A DNA stretch of 64,000 nucleotides from Polyporus tsugae (lineage: Eukaryota; Basidiomycota; Agaricomycetes; Polyporales; Polyporaceae). The DNA lies in assembly GCA_024305745.1 (NCBI GenBank), contig JAHRBS010000013.1, forward strand, positions 682,001 through 746,000, written 5' to 3'. The position numbers and the translations under genes are program-made. The notes under the pieces are model-generated. The model searched no databases. It worked only from the letters and a program-made list of their open reading frames with translations, and had not been told where the DNA came from. Positions 45,904 through 56,729 of this stretch are shown one piece after another (position 1 is the stretch's first letter; each line of letters opens with the position of its first letter).

Positions 45904-46421
45904 CTATCCAGGCTGTCTCTGCGTCGAGGAGGATGGAGGACTGCCGCTGCTCTGGCCGCTGCTACTCGCAGACGTCGGAGGTGAGCTAACGCTCTGGGAC
46001 GCCTTCTGCTTGTCTTTCTTCCGTTGCTTCTCCTTTTTCTCCTTCTTAGAGTCCTTCTTGTCCTTGTCGCTCTTCGGATTCTTCGCTGGGACGTGCGCGC
46101 CGAAGCCCCATGCGCTCGATAGCGTTGCAAAGGCCTGCTCGTAGTCCTTCGGAGGCTTGCTGGGATTGGAGGGATACGTTTGAGACTGGGGCGGAGTTGT
46201 GGGGAGTGCAGTACGAGAGGTGGTCGGCTGGGAGGGAGGAGAGGCAGGACTGTCCATGTCCGATCGGCTTTCCTGTCGTAGGGGAAGTTAAACAAGAGCT
46301 GAGATGAGAGTCGTGCCGGACGTACCGAAGGAAGGAGGTTTGCGGTTGATGCAGCCGGCGTGGCAGTTCCTTCGGTGGGAGCGAGGGAGCTCACTGAAGC
46401 GGAGGGATCGAAGTGTGTCAT
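45904..46421 (-). CDS. Small lysine/serine-rich protein, full copy of a triplicated gene
   Basis: Exon 1 from ATG at 46421 encodes MTHFDPSASVSSLAPTEGTA and ends ANLLPS at a GTACGT donor; the intron ends GACAG. Exon 2 starts ESRSDMDSPASPPSQPTT, contains KDYEQAFATLSSAWGFGAHV and a highly charged tract of Lys/Asp/Glu (KNPKSDKDKKDSKKEKKEKQ), then a Ser/Pro-rich tail ending RQPG. The total is about 150 residues, predicted disordered and probably nucleic-acid or chromatin associated because of the basic tract (inference). Two decayed copies lie at 48252-48690 and 51369-51466, each upstream of and divergent from an oxygenase gene. I do not recognise a named family. Confidence 0.6.
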
Positions 46422-47074
46422 GATGCTGCGCTATGGAACGATATGCCTCGACGGGAACTGGAGGGCTGGGGCAGTGTGTGGGTGGTGTGGAATGGATGGG
46501 TGGTTGGGAGGTCATGATTGACAAAGGGCTCTGGTTATGAATGGGAAAACAGCGTCACGAGCTTGTCGGGGGCGACCGTGACAGGGATCTCGGGCGCATT
46601 TCCCTGGTCGCGCTTGCCGGGCCCGAGGGATGGGGCGCATATGTGGCGCATTCAGCAACTACAGGTCGTCTCTGTGGGATACGTAAGTAAGACTACGGAC
46701 CAGGCCATACGGAGGGGGTAGATCCCCGATCGCATGGGCAAATTCTGCGGAACTGGTTCGAGTGTACTGTAACAAGTCTCTGCGGGCAGCACACGCGCCA
46801 ATATGCTGTGGAATTTAGATGGACGACGAACGAAGTTTCCACTGTCAGAAGTGGTTCGAATTCGAACTGCGGATGGCTCGACGAGTCGGAGTTTGAGGTT
46901 CGCGCTCTCGGCCCCGGTGCATTCGGAGTCACCCCACCGCGTGGCGCGTGACGTGCACTGTAACACGGAGTCGGAACGGACCGACGACGAAGCGCTCCCT
47001 CCCGCTTCCTGCTGCGCTAACTTGAAGGCTTACCTTGTTCCTCCATCCAACCACATTCAAATGCACTCACCACA

Positions 47075-47460
47075 ATGCCTTTAGTGAACGCTGCGCAGGT
47101 CCCATACTCTGCGGAAGCATCCGGATTCCAGAAACATACCGACCATGTACCGTACCTCCGAGTCAGGCTCATTCCCATTGGCACTTGAACGTCGCCGCAA
47201 CCGGCGCGGACACCAAGGCTCAGCGCGCGCTCATCGTCGGAGTCATCGTCATCCCCGGACGCCCTGTCCCTTGCAAAGTCGTTCTTCCTCGCTTCCAGAC
47301 CTCGACAAGAAGGTGGAGGTGCGTCATTCACGCCCTCAGCTCCAAATCGATATTGGCGGATAACTATAACCACCTTGGCCGCGTGGGCCCGGGAACGGCT
47401 CGACATGACTCGGACGAGGAGCGTCAACCGGGTATAACCCCGTCCTGACTCGACGCTTAT
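47075..47460 (+). pseudogene. 2OG-Fe(II) oxygenase relic, first copy
   Basis: The start (MPLVNAAQVPYSAEASGFQ) matches MSLVNAAQAADCAEAFRN of the two intact oxygenases. Later pieces match their second and third exons: a CGTCATCCCCGGACGCCCTG block equals the GIPDATVGGALS region, and a stretch before 47460 equals LDLTKSNFKGYNPVL. Exons are shifted and the gene stops after about 390 bp, before any iron ligand. It is a truncated relic of the triplicated unit. Bases 47461-48250 contain no supported gene. Confidence 0.6.
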
Positions 47461-48251
47461 CCCCATTCGCGGTCGAGCGCACACTGCGTACCCAGACTTT
47501 CACAGTGGATGCTCAGTGCCTGGAGACAGCTGATGAATGTCTGCTCAAGCCGCGCCCTATGCGCCTGTCCCCGCAGGAATTCCCGTTCACCTGTGCAGGC
47601 ATTCCGTGATACCGCGCTTTTTGTCTCTGGTCATGGCTGGCGGGGACTAGGATTCCCGCCCCTGGCGGGCCTGAGGTTGTAGAACGGGAATATCTTGCGT
47701 GCGTCACGGTGTACTTGTCAACGGAGATTCTTGTCAACGTTGCACTGCAGTTTCGCGTGCTTGTGGGGCCCGGAGGGCTGGTGTCTCATGGTTAGTCAGT
47801 CCCCGACGCTTCTCGCCGCCCTCGGAGGCTGTCATCATGTCATCCCCGAAGAGCCTGGGTAAAAACGACTCAGCTTGAACTAGCTTGAAGTGACTTCCCG
47901 AGGGCATTGGGGCCAGGTACGCGGATCCATAGCAGTTTATGAATGAATCGCGCGGGGATCGCTCAGCTAACAGGACAATTTGATGACGATGAACCACGAC
48001 GCTAATGATAAAAGGTAAAAGATCGAGTCATCGCAGCGCTAGAGCGGGCGACCCGGGTACGGCCACTAAAAGCTCAGAGTCGCTATAGTATACGGAGCAT
48101 GACGAACAGTCACTGTACACATCAATACCCGTCAGCATCGCCAACCTGCTCCGAGTCTCAGCGATGGAACTGAGAACTGGAGAGTCGCCAGGTCAACATC
48201 ACGAAGGGACAGCACGATATCACCACGTGTGCGCTCACCGTGGCGTATATG

Positions 48252-48690
48252 CTATCCCCGCTCACTCTCCGGGGAAGAGGATGAAGGACGCCGGCTCTTC
48301 TGGACGCTTCTGCTCGCGGTTGGAGGCGAGCTAACGCTCTGGACCTTCCCCGCCTTGGCCTTGTCGCTCGTCGGGATCTTCGCTGGGACGCACCTCGCGA
48401 ATCTACCGCGAACGCGTATGAGTCGTAGTCCTCCTGGGGGAGCATCGTAAGGTGGATGCGCCGGGAGATAGTCGGTCGGGGGATACACGAGGTATACGTT
48501 TTTGTGCTCGATGGGCTCCCCTGCTGTAAATGGTAGAGACAGAAATAAAAGACATGGCAGACGTACTGGAGGATGGAGTTTTGTTGTCGAAGTGTTTGGC
48601 GCAGTGGGTGCAGCTTCGGCGCAGGTGGAAGCAAGGGAGGTCCACGAAGCGGAGGGATTGAGGTTCGAAGTGTGAAATCACGAACAGGAC
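48252..48690 (-). pseudogene. Small lysine/serine-rich gene, decayed second copy
   Basis: The exon-1 counterpart reads NPSASWTSLASTCAEAAPTA and ends KLHPP at a GTACGT donor, but the start codon is lost (GTGATTTCACAC where the full copy has ATGACACAC). The exon-2 counterpart keeps EDYDSYAFAVDSR and VPAKIPTSDKAKAGK and a QSVSSPPTASRS tail ending ESERG, with one frame change between the first two blocks and loss of most of the Lys tract. Probably non-functional. Confidence 0.55.
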
Positions 48691-49442
48691 ACTACGGCGA
48701 CGAAGATGGGCGGGGTCGATGCAGAGCGGATGAGGATTCGTGGGCTGTGGGGAGACGGATTGGCTGGGAGGTCATGGTGGATAACGGTTACCGTTAAGCA
48801 GCGCTACGAGATGTGCCAGGGGCGACAACTTGAAAGATCGGCGTGATTTCGAACACAGTGCCGTAGTCGCAGTTTCCAGAACTGGGCGAAGCGGAGGACA
48901 AGTGGCCCATTCAGTAACCATGCGTCGTCTCTGTAGGATGAGTAAGCAGGTTAATGACAAGTCCCTGCGGCGCAATACCAGTTCCAAGACAGTTCGTTCA
49001 CGGTTCAGATGGAGCGTACAACATATAGACTCTGTTTTACCTCTCAAAACATGTCCACAAGATCTTTCACCTTGCGCGCTCAGGCGAGGAAGGCGGCATG
49101 GTGAAAGCACTGCGCCCGTTGGATTCGTGCCAGACGTTTGTGAGCCTCACGATTGCTCATGAGACAAGAGGCTGCGGGAACCCCATGCCCATCAGTTGGT
49201 GATTTTGAACTAGAAATGAAAATGAACGGACTGACAAGAGCCTGTGTTTGAGTTGATCCGGGATGAGTGAGTTCGAGGTTTGTAGTGATAAAAAAAACTG
49301 GGAGACCGTAAGTTAGTGCGACGTGACTGACTCGGACCGGGCCGCCGGAGGCCCGCCTCGACATTATCGCAGTCGAGGCGCTTCTGCTGCGCCGCGTAAC
49401 ACGAACGTCGTTCTTCCGACCATCCACAACGCCACTGTCGCG

Positions 49443-51193
49443 ATGTCTTTGGTGAACGCTGCGCAGGCAGCAGACTGTGCGGAAGCATTCAGAAACATAC
49501 CTATCATGTACCTCGTCCCCACCTGTCCCCTTATCCGCAGACACCGACGCTCACCACCGTGTATTGCGTCGTGTTCTATCATCTAGCGACCTCAAGGACA
49601 TCGGCAGCACCGACCCCGCAGTCCGCACAGCCCTGGTGGACCAGGTCCGCGACGCGTGCATGAACGTGGGGTTCCTGTACGGTATGTTGCAGCGGTTGCC
49701 AAATGCCATCGTCGCACTTCGTGTTAGCACTATCACTTATCTGCCGAGTTCTCCAATTCAGTATCGAACCATGGCATCCCGGACGCGACCGTCGGCGGCG
49801 CCCTGTCCGCCGCGAAGTCGTTCTTCTCCCTCCCGCTCGAGAAGAAGATGGAGGTGCGTCCGCCACGCTCGTGTCCATCGCAGTGCACATACCGTACCAT
49901 GCCCATACCGACCACTTGAATCCGCGGGGAACAGCTCGACCTGACGAAGAGCAACTTCAAGGGGTACAACCCCGTCCTGAGCAGCAACAACGATCCCGGG
50001 AACGGTGGGGACATGCACGAGGGCTTCGAGTTCGGCTGGGAGGAGCTGGACACCCGCCTTGGCGGCTCGGACGAGAAGCGCGCCAAGGACGGCGTCATGG
50101 CTGGCGCGAACGTCTGGCCGGTGAGTGCGGACTGCCCGGGCTTCAGGGAATCGGTCCTCGGCTACTAGTGAGTACACACTTAATTGGTAGTGAGCGGCGA
50201 TCGTCCATGTCCATGTGGAATGTGGACGTGGATGCTTCGTCCGGAGCTGAGGCACGCCTCCCTTGCGCAGCCACGCAGCAGTGGATCTCGGGCGGAAGTT
50301 GTTCCCCCTGTTCGCGCTCGCGCTGAACCTCCCAGAGGACTTCTTCGATGACAAGGTCAGGTCCGCCACTGTGCACGGATGGGTGGCCTGCTGCGTAGTG
50401 CTGACCCTGAACTCTTGCACTAGACCAAGAACGCGGCAGCGATCATGAAGGTCCTGCACTACCCTCCGCAGACAGGGCCGGTGGACGGCAGAGTCATCGG
50501 GATCGGGGCGCACACCGAGTACGCCATGCGGTCGTGCATGTTCTACAGTGTCGAGTTCTAACGTCGAATTTCGCGCAGCTGGGAGGTACTTGTCTAGCAT
50601 CTACTTATCTGGGCTGCACGTACGGGGTTTCATTCATGATACTAACACTGATTATGTGCAGTGCTTCACCATCCTGTGGCAAGAGCCCGGAATCCAGGCA
50701 CTGCAAGTCATGAACAGGCAGAACCAATGGATCGACGCCCCACCCATCCCTGGAACACTCGTGATTAAGTAAGCCGATTGCCCGAACATTCAAGTTGCAT
50801 CATTCACTTGCGATTGACGCATATGCAGCCTCGGCGATCAGTTCGCGCGCTGGACGAGTTCGTCTTCCCCTCTTCCCCTTCCCTCCCCCTTCCGTAACTG
50901 ACTCGAACCTCCACTGTCCAGATGACGTCTTCAAGTCCACAGTCCACCGGGCGATCAACCGAGGCGGCGTCCGTCGCCATTCCATCCCCCTGTTCTTCGG
51001 CACAGACTACCACGTGCGACTCGAGGTCGGTCCACCCCTCTAACTTCTAACCACCACAGCATCGCCATCCTGACATCCTCCCACATAGCCCATCCCGAAC
51101 TGCGTCTCGCCCGACCGACCACCCAAGTACGAGGTCGTCACCGCGGGAGACTACGTGAAGAGCCGGTTCAATGCGGCGTACGGGCAGTACTAG
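49443..51193 (+). CDS. 2-oxoglutarate/Fe(II)-dependent oxygenase (isopenicillin-N-synthase-like), copy A
   Basis: ATG at 49443 begins MSLVNAAQAADCAEAFRN. An intron joins IPII to DLKDIGSTDPAVRTALVDQ, then DACMNVGFLY. Further exons give SNHGIPDATVGGALSAAKSF, GYNPVLSSNNDPGNGGDMHE, FEFGWEELD, YYHAAVDLGRKLFPLFALAL, VLHYPPQTGPVDGRVIGIGA then HT, a 7-nt microexon (50579-50585), CFTILWQEPGIQALQV, STVHRAINRGGVRRHSIPLF and a C-terminal FNAAYGQY with TAG at 51191-51193. The microexon completes the HTDWE motif, so the iron triad is His-x-Asp and the later His of TVHR; Arg-x-Ser for 2-oxoglutarate is in RRHS. These are DIOX_N and 2OG-FeII_Oxy domains of the IPNS/flavone-synthase-like superfamily (about 350 residues). 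Substrate is unknown. Its near-twin starts at 51962. Confidence 0.88.
50579..50585 (+). other. 7-nt microexon of oxygenase copy A
   Basis: CTGGGAG is bounded by cag and gtactt. Splicing GA|CTGGGAG|TGC gives Asp-Trp-Glu-Cys and the conserved HTDWECF motif. Skipping it would put the downstream exon out of frame and lose the iron-ligand Asp. The same element is at 53091-53097. Confidence 0.75.
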
Positions 51194-51368
51194 AGTCTAG
51201 ACCGCCCGCATCAACTGAGAGGGCCCCGAGTGAGGAAGTGTGCATAGGATATACGGATGGAACCCATACAGGATGTATAGTATGCGGCCCCGGGCTCGAA
51301 TGATACACATGATACAGCAGCGCGGCGGGGATAAGTAAGGACAGAAATGAGAGATGTGCGAGACGTAC

Positions 51369-51466
51369 CGGAGGATGAATGTTAAGGTTTGCGGTTGATG
51401 CAGCTGGCGTGGCAGTATCCTCGGTGTTGGTGGAAGCGAGAGAGCTCACTGAAAAGTGCCATGGCA
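51369..51466 (-). pseudogene. Small lysine/serine-rich gene, exon-1 remnant
   Basis: The frame MPWHFSVSSLASTNTEDTAT to ASTANLNIHPP, ending at a GTACGT donor, matches exon 1 of the gene at 45904-46421 (SVSSLAPTEGTATPAASTAN). No exon 2 is recognisable downstream on the minus strand, so this is a truncated third copy. Confidence 0.6.
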
Positions 51467-51961
51467 TCGTGACTGGCACGAGACGAGACACTGGGGAGAA
51501 GATGGGCAGTGTCAACATAAAGTGAGTGAGAATTCATGGACTATGCAGAAATGTATGAGCTAAGAGGTCACGGCGGACAAGGATTGTCGGTAAGAAGGAA
51601 GGAGTGCCACGAGACATCATGTCAGGGGTGGCAACTTGAAGAATTTGCGTGATTTCGACCACAGTACCCTACTACTAGTACTTAGTCCACTGCTTGCCAG
51701 GACTGCGCGAAGAGGAGGATATGTGGCGCATTTAGTCCTCGGCCAGGGATGAGTAGTCAGCTAACCCGTTGGATTCGCGGCACACGGTGGTGGGGTGGTG
51801 GTTCTGCCAGGGCGAGCCATGCCGGGGCCCGTGTGACGCAGTGACAGACTGAGACTCGGAACGGACGGCCCGAGCGCCGATTATCGCAATCCCGACGCAT
51901 TTGCTGCGCCGCGTACCACTGCCGCCAACGTTGTTCCTCCATCCACAACGCCACTGCCGCG

Positions 51962-53698
51962 ATGTCTTTGGTGAACGCCGCGCAGGCCGCAGACTCTGCG
52001 GAAGCATTCAGAAACATACCTATCATGTACTTCGTTCCCACCCGTCCCCTCATCCGCAGATACCGACGCTCACCATCGTGTATTGCGTCATGTTCTACTA
52101 TGATCTAGCGACCTCAAGGACATCGGCAGCACCGACCCCGCAGTCCGCACAGCCCTGGTGGACCAGGTCCGAGACGCATGCATGAACGTGGGGTTCCTCT
52201 ACGGTATGTCGCAGGAATTGAATGCCATCTCCGAGCACTTTCACTTCTCTGCCGAATTCATTAGTCTCGAACCACGGCATACCGGACGCGACCGTAGACG
52301 GCGCCCTGTCCGCCGGGAAGTCGTTCTTCTCGCTCCCCCTCGAGAAGAAGAAGGACCTGGAGGTGCGTCTGAGGGTGATAGTCGCGCCGTCATCTACCCC
52401 GCCTCCGAGCCCGGTCCGAGTCACAGCGCATAATAACTATACCGACCTATGGATGTGCGGGGACAGTTCGACCTGACAAAGGGCAGGTTAATGGGGTACA
52501 GCCCCGTCCGGAGCACCAACAACGACCCCGGGAGCAGCGGGGACATGCACGAGGGCTTCGAGTTCGGCTGGGAGGAGCTGGACGCCCGCCCTGACGTCGA
52601 AGATGAGAAGCGCGCCAAGGACGGCGTCATGGCCGGGGCGAACGTCTGGCCGGCAAGCTCGGACTGCCCGGGCTTCAGGGAGTCCGTCCTCGGCTACTAG
52701 TGAGTACACACATACTTGGTAGTGAGCGGCGATCGTCCATGTCCATGCGTCCGGAGCTGAGGCACGTCTCCCTTGCGCAGCCACGCAGCGGTGGATCTCG
52801 GGCGGAAGTTGTTCCCCCTATTCGCGCTCGCGCTGAACCTCCCAGAAGACTTCTTCGATGACAAGGTCAGGTCCGCGACTTTGCACGGATGGGTGGCCTG
52901 CTGCGTACTGCTGACACTGAACTCGTGCACTAGACAAAGAATGCGGCGGCGATCATGAAGGTCCTGCACTACCCTCCGCAGACAGGGCCGGTAGACGGCA
53001 GAGTCATCGGGATCGGGGCGCACACCGAGTACGCCATGCAGTCGTGCATTTTCTAGCGAGTTCTGATTTTGAATATTAACGCGTACGCAGCTGGGAGGTA
53101 CTTACTGACTTAGCATCTATCCGTGCTGCGCGCGCGGGATTTCATTCATGATGCCAATACCGATTATGCGCAGTGCTTCACTATCCTGTGGCAAGAGCCC
53201 GGAATCCAGGCGCTTCAAGTGCTGAACAAGCAGAACCAATGGATCGACGCCCCACCCATCCCTGGAACACTCGTCATCAAGTAAGCCGGTCGCCCGAGCA
53301 TTGCATCCTTCACTTGCGATTGACGCATGTGCAGCCTCGGCGATCAGTTCGCCCGTTGGACGAGTTCGTCTTCCCCATTCCCCTTCCCCTTCCCCTCCCC
53401 TCCCCCTTCCGTAACTGACTCGAACCTCCACTGTCCAGATGACGTCTTCAAGTCTACGGTCCATCGAGCCATCAACAGAAGCGGCGTCCGTCGCTATTCC
53501 ATCCCCCTGTTCTTCGGCACGGACTACCACGTGGGGCTCGAGGTCGGTTCACCCCTCTAACTTCTAACCACATCCTGACATCCTCGCACATAGCCTATCC
53601 CGAGCTGCGTCTCGGCCGACCGACCACCCAAGTACGAGGTCGTCACCGCGGGAGAGTACGTCAAGAGCCGGTTCATTGCGACATACGGCCAGTACTAG
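51962..53698 (+). CDS. 2-oxoglutarate/Fe(II)-dependent oxygenase, copy B
   Basis: This close tandem paralogue of 49443-51193 has the same exon plan. Start MSLVNAAQAADSAEAFRN; IPII joined to DLKDIGSTDPAVRTALVDQ; then LNHGIPDATVDGALSAGKSF-like, GYSPVRSTNNDPGSSGDMHE, YYHAAVDLGRKLFPLFALAL, VLHYPPQTGPVDGRVIGIGA-HT, a 7-nt microexon CTGGGAG (53091-53097), CFTILWQEPGIQALQV, STVHRAINRSGVRRYSIPLF, and FIATYGQY with TAG at 53696-53698. The His-x-Asp...His iron triad and the Arg-x-Ser cosubstrate motif are present after splicing. Intron sequences are also highly similar between the copies, indicating a recent duplication or gene conversion. The encoded enzyme is cytosolic with unknown substrate. Confidence 0.88.
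53091..53097 (+). other. 7-nt microexon of oxygenase copy B
   Basis: CTGGGAG lies between acgcag and gtactt, identical in sequence and phase to the element in copy A, and restores the HTDWE iron-binding motif. Confidence 0.75.
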
Positions 53699-53893
53699 AG
53701 TCGGTTCAGAGTGAGGAAGAATGGAGTAGCATAAACGGATGGATCCAATACAGGATGTACAGTATGCAGCTCCAAGCTCGAATTATATACATGATGCAGC
53801 AGCGCTTGCGTGCACCCAAAACACACGGAGAACGAAGAGAGCCAAACAACACACAGTCAAACGGGCTGTGGAGGACACCGCCTCACTGGCTCC

Positions 53894-56272
53894 TCAGGCA
53901 GACGACTCCTCGGTATAGGGTATGACGAGAAGAGGACACTGGCTGCCCTCCCGGTGCTTGCCCATAACGTACGGACGCGTCAGCACGCTGCAACAAAAAA
54001 AAATTCGGTCCACCACACGAGCGAGCGACGAGAGAGGAGGGACGCACACGTTCGCCTTCCCAACCTTGTCGCTCTCCGCGAACTTGAAGCTCGTGACGAG
54101 GATGAACACGAACATCTTGATCTCGATGATCGAGAACTTCATCCCGATGCACGACTGCAACACAAAAAACACAACGCCAAACCACACCGCCTTCAGCTAC
54201 CGCACGTCGCGCCGCACAGCATCAAGCAGGCGCACACTCACCCTGGGACCGGCGGAGAACGTGAGGATGTTGTTGTACAACCCTGGCTGTGCCTTCACCG
54301 CCTCGGGCAGGTTGTCCCACCGATCGGGCCTAACACCGCACCAAGCGCAAGTCAGCGACGGTCCCACAACGGCCTGTCCGCGCAATCGCGATCCCAGGGA
54401 CACCGCGAGATGCGAGATGCGAGATGCGCAAACAGATAAAGTTAGAGGAAGGACGTGTCAACGCACTTGAACTGCCACCCGTCGGGCCCCCACACCGTGC
54501 GATCGAGGTTGAACGCCTCGATCGGGACGTGCACGCAACACCCTTTCGGCATCAGGAAACTGTCCTCCTCCACCACGCCGCCGTCGGGCGTACTGAGCTT
54601 TACGGGCGTCGCCGTCGGCACGACGTCGTCCTGCGTCGCGACACGGATCGAAGAGTGCACGGGCGGGATGAGCCGCAGCGTCTCGCGGATCACGTTCTCC
54701 AGATAGGGCAGCTCGGCGACCTTGGCGTAGAGCGACGCGATCTCATCCTGCATGAGGGACTCGAGGGGCGCCTGGGGGGCGACGGCGAGGAGCTCGGCGC
54801 GGAGGCGGGTTTGGACGTCGGGATACACGGAGAGGAGGTAAAGGATCCAGGTGACGGAGAGCGAGCTTGTATCGGAGCCGGCGAACATGAACGTGTTGAT
54901 GTTGTTGAGGATGTCCTCGTCGAAGATCCGCTGGTCGGGCGGGAGATCGACCGCGACGTTCGACCGCACTGCATGGATGCCGAGATATTAGCCGGAGAGC
55001 CACAGCTGCTGAACTCGAGGAATACGCACGAAGGGCGCTGAGGAGGTCCTTGCCCCCATAGACACTTCCGGCCTTTTCGGCTTCCTCGATCTTGCGCTTC
55101 TTCTCTTGGATAAGACGACCGGCGACTCTCTGGATAACCTCCTGAGACTTCTTGATAACGCCATACCGCGGACCAGGCTGCGAGTGGCGAATTAGATGGA
55201 GTTTTGAGTGACAGTAGAAACGACCCACGGCGATTCTGTCAAAGATGGGTGCATACACGATGAGCAGCTCCCACAAACCGCCTCCCTGCTGTGAGACGGC
55301 GATCTCAAACATCTCCTTGTATGCGGTAAACAGCTCGTTGGACTCGTCTTGGATGGCATTGAAGTGATAATCGAAACCTACACTGGTCTGAGCATTCCTG
55401 TCTCCTTAGGAGGTGAATAAAGAGGAGACGCACCCGCGAGGCCTATAACGTCGAAGGTCGCACGAGATACCCAATGGCAAACGTCCAGCCTCGCGCCCCC
55501 ACCCTGTTTCCCAACATCGGCGCCGCTCTGCGCCTCGGCGATGAGGGCGAGCCATCTATCCCTCAACTCCACACCTTTCTGGAACGTGACGGGGACCAGG
55601 GCGCGCATGTTCTGGATAGAGAATGCGGGCGTCGAGACCCGGCGCTGGCGTTTGTGCATCTGCCCTTCGGCAGCGAGCATACCGACCCCTAAGAGGCTGG
55701 AGATGAGGGTACGCGACTGCCATGGCTTCTCGTATATTGTAGAGTGCTTGAGGATGTGGGCTAGGGAGACGGGGTCGAGCGTGAACAGACGTTGGTCCCA
55801 CTGTGCACGCATGTCAGCCAGGAGGACAAAGCCAGAGGAAGGGGCCTCGTCACTCACAGGTAGGAAACCTCGTATCCGCAGGTTACGCCCATAATGCTTC
55901 ACAAACGCTTCGTGTATTCTGGGCGATCGAGATGGACTGTCAGGGAGTCAGCGACGCCGTTCTGAAGCAACCATGTATGTGGACTGTTAGGCGCCTGTAG
56001 GACCAGCAATGGCGCGTCCGGAAGAGGAATGATATCACCAGAGTACAAGCCGAATAGCAAGAAGATGGAGGGGGAGGCCTGAGAGTTAAAGAAAGGACTT
56101 ACTCTAGGACCATTCCCATGTGATTGCCAAAGATACCCCGAACTGGTGGTCCGGGGAGTCTTCGTAGTGGGTTCCATTGCGGCTCGAGAACGGCGAGGTA
56201 GAAGAGATATGAGACACATGCTGCCACCACGGCAGTCAGAGCTGTGTAGAAGAGTGCAGGTAAGGACTCCAT
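53894..56272 (-). CDS. Cytochrome P450 monooxygenase, membrane-anchored
   Basis: ATG at 56272 opens a hydrophobic anchor (TALTAVVAACVSYLFYLAVL) followed by RRLPGPPVRGIFGNHMG. Next come ILKHSTIYEKPWQSRTLISS, GMLAAEGQMHKRQRRVSTPA (the C-helix WxxxR equivalent region), the I-helix NNINTFMFAGSDTSSLSVTW, the K-helix ENVIRETLRLIPPVHSSIRV (ExxR), a PDRWDNLPEA stretch and the heme loop FSAGPRSCIGMKFSIIEIKM with the Cys ligand. The C-terminus ends VIPYTEESSA, TGA at 53894. All expected P450 elements are present in order, in about ten exons, with roughly 530 residues. It is an ER-bound enzyme dependent on a separate reductase, unlike the CYP505 fusion at 30.5-34.9 kb. Subfamily and substrate were not assigned. 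A TATATA motif at 56401-56411 (minus strand) lies about 130 bp upstream. Confidence 0.9.
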
Positions 56273-56729
56273 CGTTCGGTAGGTGTGCAGTGGGGGGAAG
56301 AAAAGAGATAAATACCGAAATGTGAAAATTCATGAGTGTCTTATTGTCTGCGCAAACAATAGAACCAAGCTCAAGTTGACAAGCAAGACACTTGATGGGC
56401 GCATATATAAGGCTCGGTGGACGTCTGGTTGCACCTAGACTTCTACAGAGCACCAGACATGGTCTATGGATCGCATAGACATGAGCCAGAAGGAGGGTAG
56501 ACAATGAATGTGGTCCCAGTCAGAGGGTAAGGAACTTCATTAGACGCCTAATACACGCCCAGGTACGGATGCCCAAATAAGGGATAAGCTTCTCGGCCCG
56601 CAGTCCCGGTTGCTAGGCGGGATTGACGCTTGATCACCCTTGCCTTTTCTCCGCCTCGCACGCATCCAGGTTGGAACCAAGATCGTTGTCCATCTCGCCC
56701 AAATATCTTGACCGTTCTAGTCCAGAAAT

